Origin: Sparassis latifolia
Lineage: Eukaryota > Basidiomycota > Agaricomycetes > Polyporales > Sparassidaceae
Direction: 5' to 3'
NCBI GenBank assembly: GCA_018466975.1
Contig: CM031555.1
Span: 1,674,001-1,738,000 of the forward strand
Length of the DNA: 64,000 nt
Position 1 is the first letter of the stretch. Every line of letters starts with the position of its first letter. Below are positions 46,815 to 59,419 of the stretch, piece by piece. Both the position numbers and the translations under genes were made by a program. The notes under the pieces are model-generated. The model made no database searches and was not told the DNA's origin. It saw only the letters and a program-made list of their open reading frames with translations.

Positions 46815-47952
46815 TCAGAATACAGGCTTCCGTTTGCGTCCCGTGTATTTTGAATCGTGAGGGACGTTGTTTTTGCCGCGTTGCCGATACAGCTGAGTGA
46901 GTTATCATTAGGAAGGAGCAAGATGCATGAAAATTTATGGGGCGCACCTGTTTTTTTTTCAAAATCCAGTCCTTGTCCTTTATGCTTTTGCGCTTCCCAC
47001 TCTTTGACTTCGACTGTCGCTCTCTCCTCTTTTCGAACATCGCTCGCCCTTCACTCTCCTGGCCCTCATCCTCCAAACCCTTTGGCATCTGTTGGGATCC
47101 GCCGCCACCACCAACAAATAGACACAGAAATACTTTCCGCGCCTTGTTCGAGTTGGGATAGTCGACCACTATGCCACCGCCGAACCCAGCTTTTTGCGCA
47201 ATAGACGTGATCAATTGGATCTGATCGTCTGATGTCGGGTAGAATTGTAGAACAGCTCGAGAGGGATTGCGAAGAGCAGCGAAGAGAGTAGTGAAGAAGC
47301 GAGTGAGACGATGTGGGGGTGAGGAGGTGGGATGTGAAGTTTCGGCATTGAGAAGCCATTGGATTACGGATATGCTGCGTCAACGATGTAGTAGGGGGAA
47401 TGAAACTTATGGAGAGGATGATAAAGACCCACCTTATTGCTGCGTCAAAGCTACCTGGCCGGAAACCGAATCCTTGTCCAATATCTTGCAGAAATAAGTC
47501 TCCTTCTACTTCTCGTTCAAAGGCAACCTCTGTAGGCGGTTGGATATGTCAGAAATACAATACAATCAAAAGCACAGAAAAAACCTCACCTAACATGCTT
47601 GGGGCAACATCCACGCCTACCCACACATGACCCTGCTCGTCGAGAATTTCACCAGAGAGCCCGGAGCCGCAGCCAATGTCAAGGACGAAGGCTGACTCAT
47701 CGGGAGGTAGATTCAGTAATTCGAGAGCTCGGTATGTCATGTCGGCTTGGATCTGTTGGATGCGCGAACTAGGATGAATGAGACGGTACGCAACATAGCA
47801 GAGAGCCCTATCCACGAACTTATTAGTGTATTTCTTGGCTTCTGTATCGCCATAGTACTGTCAGAAATAGTCAGGCGCGAACAAAACTAATCGCAGCGAG
47901 CAAAAATGCAAAATACAATTTCTGGAGGCGCTTGAAGCTCCGGGCGAGACAT
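46815..47952 (-). CDS. BUD23: 18S rRNA (guanine-N7) methyltransferase Bud23
   Basis: SAM-dependent methyltransferase that, with Trm112, methylates a guanine in 18S rRNA during small-subunit maturation. It starts MSRPELQAPPEIV and then SSRIQQIQADMTYRALELLN, motif I VLDIGCGSGLSGEILDEQG and VWVGVDVAPSML. Later exons give SVIQWLLNAE, RAVLQFYPTSDDQIQLITSI and GGGIVVDYPNSNKARKVFLC. The Bud23-specific basic C-terminus reads RRERQSKSKSGKRKSIKDKD with WILKKK, then after an intron LYRQRGKNNVPHDSKYTGRK ending KPVF. Motifs and order match the family, and the gene appears intact. Confidence 0.93.
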
Positions 47953-48110
47953 TTTTGAGAGAGGTAAGCGGAACGAGTAAGAAAGGTGAACTTTAGCGCT
48001 CGTGATCGAGGCGCGCTCGACGCGTGCGGTCATGGCAATCATCCAAGCTTGCCGCGGCACCCGCTTGACTGTCTCTCTTCTCCTTCCCCCACTCATCCTC
48101 GCCTCTCTGC
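47953..48110. promoter_or_regulatory. 158-bp bidirectional promoter, BUD23 and USP48-like
   Basis: Only 158 bp separate the two start codons, so both 5' leaders and the promoter must lie here. The part just before the USP48-like start is a pyrimidine-rich tract (ctctcttctccttccccc). No TATA box is evident. Confidence 0.7.
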
Positions 48111-51100
48111 ATGCCGCCGAAACGCACCCGCCGCTCGTCTCCTACCCCTGCAGGTCTCTCAGCTGGCGAAAGACTGAAGCGTGCTAGGCTCGCCGGGAAT
48201 ACCCAATATTCCACCTGGGGTTGGGTGGGCACCGAGATCACAGACGCGTCAGCAATCACGCTCGAGCACAGGCTTGCCACCTGCGGCTTTTTGCCCAAGA
48301 GCTCGCATCCTCTGTGTGCGAACAAGTACGCAGCGCGAGCTAGGTCGACGTCGGTGAAAGAGGAGACGAAGCAACCGCAACCCAAAGCTCATGGGGAACT
48401 GGAGGATGATGTGATTGTCATTTCCGACGATGAAGCGCCGTCTTGTAGCAGTAAGGCATGCAGGAGCACCCCGTACTGCCTCAACTATCTGGGTCAGGAG
48501 AAGTGGGAAGATGAGGGTGAGAGTAGCTTCCTAGAGATTGATTGCGTAGTCACACGCGTCTCCAGGCAAGGCTCGTGAAGCCTTCATGAAAGTCACGAAT
48601 CTCGGTGAGGATCCCGTCGCTAACTCGAGAGATCCTGGTTTCCCGGTGGGACTGAAGGTGCGTGCGTCCCTTGGGGGTGCTGCAACTCTTGATTCATTAT
48701 CTTTGATGCAGAATCTGGGCGCCACTTGCTATGCGAATGCATATCTACAAGTACGCCTACATTATTGCGAGTTCCTACTTTAATTTCTCAAGTCACGTTT
48801 AGGTGTGGTTCCAGGACTTGCCGTTCCGCGATGGCGTCTATAAGTGTCAACCAGCTCAGGATGCGGAGCACAAATTTGAAGTCCGTGCCTTGCTGATCCT
48901 CGTTGTTGCAGAACGCAGCTGACAGTTCTTCTCAGGAATCGCCGATATTCCAGCTTCAGGTGACATTTGCCGCGATGCAGGAGGGCATCGAGAGCGCTTT
49001 TAATCCCGTCAAGCTTGTTGAAAGCTTGAAACTGAGGACAGCCGAACAGCAAGATGCTCAGGAGTTCGTAACATCAATATTAACCTATATTGAAATCTGA
49101 CGTTTCTTCCAGGTTCTCCAAACTGTTCATGGCCCACTTGGACACAGAGTTCCACAAACAATCGAGTCCGTCATTGAAGTCACTCATTGCAGATCAGGTA
49201 TAAATTTTCAGGTTGGTGTGATCTTTGTACTTAGGAACTACCAGTTTCAGGGCAAGCAAGTGTACGGCACGATTTGCGAAAAGTGCCACAATAGCTCTGA
49301 ACGAGAGTCGGATTTCCTGGAGATTGAAGTCAACATCCAGGTACGTCATGGACTGAGCAGTGCTGAAATAAGCTCACTGTCCTCGCCAGAACAACGCCAC
49401 ACTTGAAGACCGGATCACTGCATTGCTGCAGCCCGAGACATTGTCCGGCGATAACAAGTGAGATCCTCCTGTCATGTTTAAGTCATAAGTGGCCTGATAG
49501 CTCTCTACCTTGTGCAGGTACCTATGCCCACGTTGTGACAGCCTGCAGGATGCCAAACGATACACAGAACTCCGGCAGCTTCCTCCGGTGTTGCACTTCT
49601 CTTTACTGCGGTTCGTCTATGACGTCTCGACCATGGAGCGCAAGAAGAGTAAATATGCTATCTCGTTCCCGACATCGATAGACATGGACCAATTTCTTGG
49701 ATCTGCCGAAATGCGCAAGAACGCGAAGAACTGTCGGAAGAATACGAACCGGTATGCGCTTCGTGGTGTGCTCTTGCATAAGGGCGCCAGTGCATACCAT
49801 GGACATTATGAGGCGCAAGTGTTCGATGTCCAGTAGGTCGAAATGATCAGATCAGAGCTCCTGCTGATTTTCTACGCCTGATGCAGGAACCAAGGATGGT
49901 ATCAGTTCAACGACGAAACCGTCACTGAGATTGAGTCACTTGGAGCTAAGCCTATTTCTAAAGCGAAGGTTGGACCGGCGGCCGATGCGGAGAAGAAGTA
50001 AGCGACTATCATTCCAATTCCACAAAGTTCAACAGCTAAAATAATGCGCCTCTGGGTAGGAAAGCGGCGGGGCAAAGTCAGAAGCCGCGTATCCCTCAGA
50101 GGAAGCGTCGGCGCGTAGAGAGCGACAGCGATATCGAGATTCTTGAGTAAGTTGTAATTGAGCCGTACCTGCCCTTCTCACCTGTCCGAGCAGTTCCCCA
50201 CCGCCCGCAAATGGCTCTAAAACAGAGCCTGAAGCAGCATCGTGGGTACATCGTCTTTGTCCTAAGTGTGTAACACTGACACATCGTTGACCAGTTACAT
50301 CTCTTCGAAAGATGCCTATATGCTAGTATACTCGCGCATTGATATGCGCAGTTCGGAGCTTACCAAAAACGTTATCAATGGGAAGGCGCCCCATCGATCT
50401 TATTCCCCTCAAGCCAATGGCTCAGCGCACGAACATTCACAAATCACCATACCTTCTCCACCACCTCGGGCCATGGAAGCAGTACGTATGCTGAATGCTG
50501 CTCACGACCAGGCGTGCGAAGAGTTTACCGAGAAGTAAGTAGTGATGCTCATGCGTCATGTTCGATGCTGACGACCTGTAGAGAGAAGCAGGCGAAGGCT
50601 CATTTCAATGACATGCGGTATAAGGTGATGGACATCTACAGATCGTGGCAATTATCTACCCGCGATGAGGTTAGTGTTGTCATTACAGGAGTTACAGATG
50701 GCTCAAGGGCATCTTAGGATTGTGTAGTCGCGAGTCGTCAAGCCCTCGAGACCTGGATATCGCGTCATCTTGCAAAGCCCAAAAAGCGGGCAGCATCTCC
50801 CTCTGAATCAGATGAGACACCCTCACGCTCCTTTACGAAGTCTGAAATATCGGATGGTGAGCCTTATGACAGTTGTATATGAGCATCAGGCATTAAGTTA
50901 CCTTTGGATGCAGAAGAAGGGAGAAATATGATCTCCGTATCCGACATCGTATGTAGCCACGGACAGATCGATCCGGACAAGGCGAGCGATATGAAACTGA
51001 TCACTAGGGTGCGTACAGTGAAGAAGTGTCAGACCTGTCATTGACCTCTTGTTAGGCGGCTCATCATCGCATCGCTGACGACGACAATTGCTTACTGGTT

Positions 51101-52917
51101 CCCGACCTCTCACCGTTGGACGTGTGCGAAACCTGCGTGAGCGAGATGTTTACGGGTATGATTCTGTGTCTATCATCTTTTAAGTCTGAAAATTCATGTC
51201 TCACTGCAGAGCGGCTGTACCAAATCGAGCATCCACGCTTCGTGGCCCGGTTCGACGAGATCGCTCCTGTTGCAGAGAACGAGGAAGGGTACTGGATATC
51301 AAAACAGTGGCTGAAAGGTGATCAGCCACACTTCGTAAAATTTACCTATCCGCTGAATCCGTTGTCGAATATTAGATTGGAGACTTGCAAAACCCAAGAT
51401 GCACAATCCTTCCCAGGGGGACCCACCCCCTGATGCTCCAGACTTTAAATATCATGTTAAATGCGAGCATGACGATCTATCAACCAACGTAACCGCTCGT
51501 AGGCGCGTCTCTGTTGAGGTACGCAATTCACTTTTTTCTCCCGAACTGTGCTCAGTTTGTCGCAGGCATGTCTTTTCCTTCAGGACTTGTTCCCAACGTG
51601 GGAACCACTATCTACTGAGACCGAGGTCTGTCCTGTGTGCGAAGCCCTGATACATATCTCCAAAGAAGACAAGCGAGAGCTCCGCAGGCAAGCAGAGGAA
51701 GAAAAGGTATGATTATCCCGTATGCGGAATGAACTTCATGTGCTCAATGTTCTGCAGGCTAAATTGAAGCATATGCATGACAATGCGCTGAACGGTAATA
51801 CAGCGTTACTCGAAAATGTTCCCTGCGCCATAGTTCCTGCACATTTCGTTCGGGCATGGAGGCAATGGCTGCTTCATCCTGTGGAAGTGCAGCGTCCAGA
51901 GAGTGTGGATAACTCCCAATTCTTATGTGAACATGGGTTGCTTTGTTTGGATCCTAACTCGGGGACCGATCTGGATTCATCCGTCGCCATCATCAAGCGA
52001 AGCGACTGGGACGTGCTGGAGGATATGTGAGTTAGTTGTCCTCGTGGAACCTCTAAATGCTTATGTTATTTATAAGCTATTCCGGTGGACCACTAATTGC
52101 AGTGGAGAACACTGGCACAAAGCTGGAACATGAATTATCCGTATGCGAGGATTGCCGTCGGAAGAGGTATATAACGACGGTGCTCTCAATTTCATCGTCT
52201 GTCACTCAGCCTTTGTCTAGGAAATCATCCTTTGACATGACAGAAATTACTGTTCGTATATTGGGCCCTCAAGACCCCACACCCACCGTCGAAACCTACA
52301 AACCGGACACTGTGCAGACTACTCGGCGTCCATTGCATCCATCGACGCTCATGACTTATGGCTCTCGGAAGAGTGGCGGCTTGCGGCAATCCAACCGTCT
52401 TCGGCAGGCGAAAGATTACGGAAAGAGGCGCCGGGTGACCATCACCAAGAACATGAGGGTCAAAGACCTCAAAATCACGGTATCTACGTGTTTTCTCCAG
52501 TTTCCATGACAAGGCGACTAACGCGTCGTGTCCCAGTTCGAAGAGGAGTTCGACATCCCGATCATATCTCAGCGTCTGTTCTATCACGGCCAAGAACTTG
52601 ATGACAGCTCTGCCACAGTTCTGTCACTAGGGATCTTATCCAACGATCTCTTGGATCTTCGTGAAGAGAGCGAGAACATCGATCTGCTGTCCGACTCTGA
52701 CACCGAAGATGTGCCCCGCAAGAGAAGAAACGAAGGTCAAGGATTTGGTGGCACTCTACTCGGAGGGATCCCGGACTCAGATTCGGACGGTGCTAGGGAG
52801 TCGAGCTCGCAGTCTGATCAGCCACCTGCTACATCCAAAGCCTGCTCAGCATGTACTTACGAAAACGACATTGATGTCGCAATGTGCGCCATATGCGAGA
52901 CGCCGTTTAATCCGTGA
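48111..52917 (+). CDS. USP48-like ubiquitin-specific protease with C-terminal RanBP2-type zinc finger
   Basis: Deubiquitinase starting MPPKRTRRSSPTPAGL. The catalytic domain has the Cys box NLGATCYANAYLQ, QGKQVYGTICEKCHNSSERE and YLCPRCDSLQDAKRYTELRQ (zinc ribbon), and the His box YHGHYEAQVFDV ... GWYQFNDETV. After a basic linker (RIPQRKRRRVESDSDIEIL) comes YISSKDAYMLVYSRID, the end of the UCH fold. DUSP-like domains follow (YQIEHPRFVARFDEIAPVAE; VPAHFVRAWRQWLLHPVEVQ). Near the end there is a ubiquitin-like domain (RVTITKNMRVKDLKITFEEE, RLFYHGQELDDSSATVLSLG) and finally ACTYENDIDVAMCAICETPF, a C-x2-C-x10-C-x2-C RanBP2-type finger. UCH, DUSP and Ubl is the USP48 order; the terminal zinc finger is an addition. 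About 20 exons, in frame where checked. Confidence 0.9.
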
Positions 52918-53159
52918 CGATTATCGGCAGTATACAGCATCTGTTATGATATTCAAAGTGAGGCGTGCGCACGTACAGGGTGAGTATGGCAAAGCAATCG
53001 TGACAATTCTAATAAGACAACAGGCGAGCTGCAAGGTGTAGTAGTAACACATGATACAATAAATTCGACTAATCACGCTCTATGACTGCGGGAATGCCCA
53101 ATACGCACTACATTATAAGATAACGCATCCAGAACCCAAGTGAAGCGAGCAACAGCAGA
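52918..53159. other. Convergent 3' region
   Basis: Short gap between the USP48-like gene and the next minus-strand gene. Nothing else seen. Confidence 0.6.
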
Positions 53160-56100
53160 TCATGATTGTGGGAAGAAGACTGCTCCCGAGGGAGCTGATA
53201 CCGCTGCAGGGATACCGAACTGTCCTGGTGGTGACGTTCCTGCTGGATGGGGTCGCCCTGACTCCGCCAACGCCGAAAGTTGCGGATCCAGCAGAGGCGG
53301 GGGAGGTGGAGCCCGAGTTTGTTGCTGCAGAAGAGAACTCGCTGTCATCAAGACATCGACTTCGCTGGAAAGGGGCCCAATCATGTCCACCGCTTGCGCG
53401 ACGGCGGACTGGGTTGCGACGGACACATCCTTCACGGTGACCTGCGACGCTGCTGTTTGGGGAGATACGACTCCGGAGGACACGGCCGCAACAGTGCGAT
53501 CGGCAACAACTTGGCGCGCAGCTTGCAGCACAACCTGTTGTGCCGCCGCTGTAAGCAAGCTCGACTGCGTTCCCGAGCCCTCTTCATCTCCTGCCATCTT
53601 GGAATTGAACGCCTGGGCAGTAACAGTCAGCACATGTTGCTGCTTTGCCAAAGCTTGCAATTCAGGTCCAGCGTCATTCGGAGACGCCACTACTTGCGAC
53701 TGCGCTTCCTGTGCTACGCGCTGAGCAGCACTGGTGAGCACCTGAACGACTTGAGAATCTGGGGCATGCGATGGAACTGCGGGAGCCAAGGTAGTTTGTG
53801 CGCGCATAATCCTGGGTGAAGCGTCGAAGGTCAAGACACGATCTATAACAGAGAGAAATATTTGGGACAGACCGTGGGGGTGTCGTCTGCGTTACGGCTG
53901 GATCGCTCAACACCCGCCGGGGATTCAGTTCCCCAGCCAAGGACGGTCGTCGCGAGGGCACGAATGTGGAATCAACAGACGCCATTGGAGCTATCACGAT
54001 GTGGACAGTATGCTGAAGAACCTCTTCCTTCCCATCCTGTATGTACTATGGGCGACAAGCAAACCAATAATCAGACGGCGCAACGACATGAAGAAGTAAG
54101 CACCAACCCTGGCTTCCACTGTCACGTCGCAGCTCTGAGCATCGGGCGTTGGGATCCCAGACAGAACATCGTCCTTCCAGGACAGCCACGACGGGAGCTC
54201 AGACGAATTGTACTTGACCGGCATGTTCGACCTGGACGCCTGGGGATCCCAGATGCGCGGCGTCCACATCCAGCGCAATCCAACGTAGGCCACTCCTGGT
54301 GGTGTGCCCGCCAGCTTCCGGCGGAACGGGCGGAACGCCCAGCCGCTCTCCGTCTTTTTGGCATCGACATGCCAGATGTGATTGCCTTTCGACTTCGATT
54401 TTTTTCCCTCTTCGTTGAACCGCGATATGAAAGGCTGATTCCACAGAAAATTGCGGATCTGCAACACCGGCACGTTGAGCGCAGCTCGCGCCGCTGACAG
54501 ATAAATACGCACCTTTTTCATTGGTATCTTTTCTTCAGGGTAACCTTGTCGCGCAAGCTGAGGAACAATGATCATGATACGGCCGAACATGGGGTATAAA
54601 GATGACCCACCTCCTCTAAGAACGCGTTGGTGAAGGCCTGAATTCGGAACTTGAACGGCCGGAAGTCGGGCGACTCGTCCAACCTTTGCATCTTCTTCGC
54701 CATCAGCGTCTGGTGGATCGGCTCACCCTTCGCGTCGGTCGCGTCGAGATTCGAGCAGGTGGCATTCAAGAACTCGAAAAAGATGCGCTCCACCTCTACG
54801 CGATACTCCTGCGGGACCTCGTTCCCGTGTGCCGAGGACGACGCCCCGCCTTCCGCTGACGGCGACGCGCGGCTCATGCGCCGTTGGCTCGGCCGGCGCG
54901 AGAGCGAGGACGTCCCCTCTGGGCTCGCGGTGTTCTCAGCGCTGTCAGAGGACCCCGCCGCGGGTGACATGTACTGGTACGGCTGCGAGTTCTCGCCGCC
55001 CTCGTCCGACGACTCGTGCAAGCCGTCCATCTCGTCGTCGTAGTCGGGAGTGGTCGCCCGGCTCTGCAGTCCTGACGTCGACGGGCGCGATTGAAGCATT
55101 TCCACTGATGGAGGGAGCGGCACGGGCTGCATATCGAGCCCGAAGGCGAACGGGTTCGGCGTGTTCGCTGCGTGCAAGTTGGACATGGAGGAGGAGCGCG
55201 AGGCACGGACAGCGAGATCGGAAGGAACTGGCGGGGTTGGCACAGGAGTCTGCGCAAGGTGTGTAGTTCGTGTTGGTGAGGGGAACACACTGGAGCTGAA
55301 CTGCATGGGCGGAAGTTGTGCAATGGCTATCGCGGGTGGAGGGATGGAAGAAAGGACTGAACCCGATGAAACAGAGTGCGAGTGATGACGAGCAATGGGG
55401 ACTCGGGCGTCGGGCCAGATGGTATTAACCAGGGGTACAGAGTCAAAGACGTTAGCAGGGAGCGAGGAGGGACCGGGTGTAATAGACGACTGAGGGTTAA
55501 AGTCTGGTGGTGAAGTAAGCATCGGATCGAGAGGGGCAAAATGCATGGAATGTAGAGACTGCGGAGGCGGCCCGTCGGGTACAATATGATGGAGCGCAGG
55601 TATACCGCCTGGAGTGGGCGGACGAGAAGGGGTAACGGTGGGGGGAATTGAGGGTGGTGGTATTGCTGGTATCTCGCCCATACTTGCAGATGGGGGAATC
55701 GAGGGCATAGGTGGTGGGTAAGAATAAACGGGGGATATGGGAATCGCTGTGGGCGGAATAATGGGCGCAGGGAGTTGGCTGAGCGGCGCGTCGTCGTGGG
55801 GCTCAAGCTTCATGATCTTCGGGACTCTATCACCTGCAACGGAAGAAGCACAGCGCTTGCGAGATATATCGGACATATCGAGCATGGCGTTGGTATCCAG
55901 GGGGGGAGAACCATAAGACTGGAGCCCATTTATGTGCTGCTGCTGTGCAACATCTTGCGCTGCTGCAGCCATAGGTGCACTGGAGGCAACCGCTGGGTGA
56001 CAGTGCGGAGATGACATGTTGGAAGACACTCCAGAAGTTCCCAGGTGCATGGCAGCAACGAGTTCTGCTACGAGCAGCACATTTTTCTTCAGCATGTCTA

Positions 56101-57094
56101 CGATATCACGCGCGTCGGTCGTCTGTCCCATGGAACAGGCCTGACTGCCGGAGTTAGCAGTCCGTGCAATGCTGGATAAATGCGGGTGAGCGGCGGTCAA
56201 CTATTAAACCAGAAGGAAGGATGGAGTTAGGCAGTAGTTGAAGACTCACTTCTTCAGCATGTCACCGAGAACGAGTAGATGTGCACCTTCAGGCACGTCC
56301 TGTGAGTTTTCCTCTGCAGGCTGAGGCGGCGTATTCTCAAACCCAGACATGAACTGAAACCCAGAATCATGAGACGATGTAGACGGACCACTGCCCCCCG
56401 ATGAGAATCCAATCTCCGAAGTCGAGCTGGTTAGGTTAGCAGGCGACGCGGATGAGCCCGAGCGGCTGCGCGCGGCCATACCATCGAGAGCCGAAGCCAG
56501 TGACGAGGAGCCTACGGAGTACGACGAACCCATGCCGTTCATTGCAGGTGAGGGTGCATGTGACGGGCCCGTTGAGGATGAAGTCGCACTAGGTGATGAC
56601 ACGAGCTGGTGAGAACCGTCAAGACCGTCAAGACTGGTGAGACGAGGATCAACGCCAAAGGATGGGTTCGGCGGGGGAAAGTCTGAGAGTAGTCCCGGGG
56701 ATGTTTGTCCAGCCGGCGGGTGGGTAGAAAGTATATCCATGGCAGCGGGACCTGCAGGAGAGGAAGACAGAGCAGAAAGAGACATTTGCATGGGGACGGA
56801 CATGGAATCTACACCGGCCATTTCTGTGGAGAAGAGGGATTGCATTGGATCCTGCAAGTGAGAGGTATCGTGTAAATGAGAGGGAAGGGGTGGAGAAAGT
56901 GCATCAGGATGTGACGGGGAAACGACAGTAGGGAAGGCCGGATCAGTAGGATGGAACTGCGGGAAATGCTGAGGATCAACTGGAGGCGAATGTGCCTGGA
57001 CCTCCTGCGGCGAAGCCATGAGTTGCGGCGACTGGATGGCAGAAGATGTCAGGAAATTGGCCTGGCAACAAATGGGCGGAGATATATGAGCCAA
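53160..57094 (-). CDS. Large conserved fungal protein of unknown function, possibly a transcription regulator
   Basis: About 1,200 residues. The start may be the ATG at 57094 or the one at 57019 (MASPQEVQAHSPP). The first ~650 residues are disordered, rich in Pro, Ser, Met and Gln, with one helix (DARDIVDMLKKNVLLVAELV). A globular core then spans several exons: EYRVEVERIFFEFLNATCSN, KKMQRLDESPDFRPFKFRIQ, ELARQGYPEEKIPMKKIRNF, LWNQPFISRFNEEGKKSKSK and GNHIWHVDAKK, then GLRWMWTPRIWDPQA, WLSWKDDVLSGIPTPDAQSC and DGKEEVLQHTVHIVIAPM. The C-terminal ~280 residues are Ala/Gln/Val-rich, probably helical (LTSAAQRVAQEAQSQVV). Glutamine- and proline-rich flanks and the KSKSKGNH basic patch suggest a nuclear role, but I cannot name the family. 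Confidence 0.65.
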
Positions 57095-58229
57095 GGGAGT
57101 GGCGAGCGGCAGAAAACTCTAGCCCGTAATGCTGAAGAGAATGGAGTATAGAATCATGTGAGCCGTGGGCCGTTCAGGAGTAGCACGGTCAAATCTACTG
57201 ACCGGAAGGTATCTGGACGTCTGGGACGAGGAAATGGACCGTGATCGGTGAGATCAAAGAGGCCAAGGGCCTTTTGGCGACGAGGACGATAGCGAGCTCG
57301 ACAGTATGGACGGCGAAGAGAATGGAACGCAAAGGTATTTTTTTTGAGCGAGAGAGAGATAAAAGGGAGGCGAGAGCGATTAGAGCTTATGAGGGAGAGG
57401 CCAAATGAATGGTCGAGGCTCTCTGCTCACACCTTCCGCAAGGCCTGCCCTCGCTGCTCTCCAAACACACGCAAACACTCTTCTCGACGTCTATCTCCTC
57501 CTCCTGAGTCCTCCTTCCTTTCTCCCTCTCATCCCCGCCTTCTTGCATTATAAACTCACCGGCCTCTTCGTATATATCTCCCCTCTCTTCCTCGCCGACC
57601 CCCCAGGCCCAGCGCGCTCGGCTGTCCAAGTCCGACTATCAGCCAGATTTTACCTTTTTACCTTCACGCGTCCCAATCCGGCAACCCGTCGTGAGTCACT
57701 GATCCCGACTCTTCATGTCCACAGCCCCGGCAAGCTGCAAAATATATCTCCACCGCTCATCATCTTTCGCGCCGCTGCAGCGTGTCCGCCTGGGCGCGGT
57801 CGTAGAAAGACAGCACTCACACAGGCTAACCCAACCAGATCGGGGTATCCAAAAATGCCGTCAGACACGACTTCCCAAGGTTCGTCAGGAAGCTTCTTGC
57901 CCAAGTTATCTCAGTGGCTTCCTTTCATCACCCGGCTGCTTTTCATAACCTCTTCCTTCACCTTCCCATCTCTAAGACGCTGACTCGGTGTATTTTTCCC
58001 CATTCCGTCAAGTGTATAGTGAGTCCTCCATCGACAGATTATTTGACCACCTCTCCCGGGCTCTTGTGTGGTGTGCCCGTGCATCTTTCTGTTTGTGGCG
58101 GCCATCAAGAGGGACCCATAATGATCAGCGTCAGAGGCTGCGGCGGTAGAGCGCAGACTCCCAGGCTGGAGACCGCGCTTCCGATTTGCATCTAGCAGCT
58201 AATATTAATTGTACCTACAGTACTGAGTA
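57095..58229. other. Upstream region with one doubtful plus-strand ORF
   Basis: Holds the promoter of the preceding gene; on its strand the leader region is rich in CT tracts. A 192-codon plus-strand frame (57405-57983) contains MPSDTTSQGSSGSFLPKLSQ at 57855, which could be a first exon, but nothing supports its continuation. Base composition turns AT-rich near 58200, where the Helitron fragment begins. Confidence 0.4.
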
Positions 58230-59320
58230 CAGCAACTGGAATTATGTACTGAATCAACTTATCTTTTGGATGTCCGGAGGGCCCCGGATAATGCGCCCAA
58301 AGATTATCACCAAATCCGGGACATTGTTATGTACGGACAAATGGACCCTCCTGATTTTGTGAAAGCCAAGAGTCAAGTTGGTGACAACATTCCGTAAAAG
58401 GTCTCTCACCTCCTATCAGATGCAGTGATGGTGCCCAAATGAAGAAGTTTTGATGTATTTGTATGGATTTCTCTGACAGTATATGATACACCGACAGACT
58501 TAGTGCAGAGACTTGAGAAAGGTGATGTAAAGCCAGAGACAGAGGAAGAGAAGGAATGTTTTCGAATATTAGATGACTTGGAATATATGGATGGCAAGGT
58601 GGATGGCTCTAAGACAAATAGAAAATGGATGCAGAATGAAATTTGGGCACTTACCTCATACCTTGGAGCACCATCCTGGTTTATAACAGTTTCACCTGCA
58701 GACATCAATCATCCAATTGGACTGTATTTTGCAGACACTAAGCAGACACACTTTCCCGAGTTTCACAACTATGATGACCACATTTGTCTGATTGGAAATA
58801 ATCCAGTTGCAGAAGCACACTTTTTCAAAATGATGGTTGAGCTGTTTTTAATTGGTGTCGGACTCAAATGTTCTGGGCTATATGGTAAAACCTCTGGTTA
58901 TTATGGTACTGTAGAGCAACAGGGTCGCCTAACACTTCATATGCATATGCTTGACTGGCTAAAGTCTGCACTTATATCACAGAAAATTTGTGATAAAATA
59001 TTGGATCCAAACCCAGATTTTCAAAGGCATATAGTGGAGTACTTGGAGAGTGTTCATATTGGAGAATTTCTGAATGGAACTATGGCCAATGTTCAAGAAC
59101 ATATAGAAAAAGAGACGACTGCAAACTCTACGTGTGTTCCACCTACAGAAACACTGCCAGAAAAAGTAGCAACACCTTGTTCTGAGAATTGTGGTGTATG
59201 TACACTATGTATCACATCTTCCTCATGGTGGAGTAACTTCACACATGTAGTGAATGAACTTATTTATCGATCTAACAAACGTTCTTGCCATAAAGGATGC
59301 ACAGGTAAATCTTTCACATT
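58230..59320 (+). pseudogene. Truncated Helitron: Rep (Helitron_like_N) domain
   Basis: Part of a rolling-circle transposon protein. The open frame from 58503 reads NRKWMQNEIWALTSYLGAPS, WFITVSPADINHPIGLYFAD, HFFKMMVELFLIGVGLKCSG and GRLTLHMHMLDW. The last carries the HUH-type His pair of the Rep nuclease (LHMHM). Cys motifs follow (CSENCGVCTLC). The tyrosine motif and the helicase half are missing: the frame changes character after about 59310. Some upstream sequence from 58230 may be more of the same element with an intron or a lesion. It is markedly more AT-rich than the host genes. It is dead as it stands. Confidence 0.75.
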
Positions 59321-59419
59321 TCGTACATGCTGCGTATTGTACATACTTGTAATGGTTGCGAGAGAGGAGTTGAGGGGAACGTCAAGGAACAAAGATTCTT
59401 GGAATTCACCGCAGTGCGA

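Noticed and set aside
54829..55806. Arg/Pro-rich ORFs on both strands
   Set aside because: Off-frame readings of the GC-rich disordered part of the 53-57 kb gene.
57405..57983. 192-codon plus-strand ORF
   Set aside because: Starts in low-complexity leader DNA of a minus-strand gene; only the MPSDTTSQ part looks protein-like and no continuation was found.
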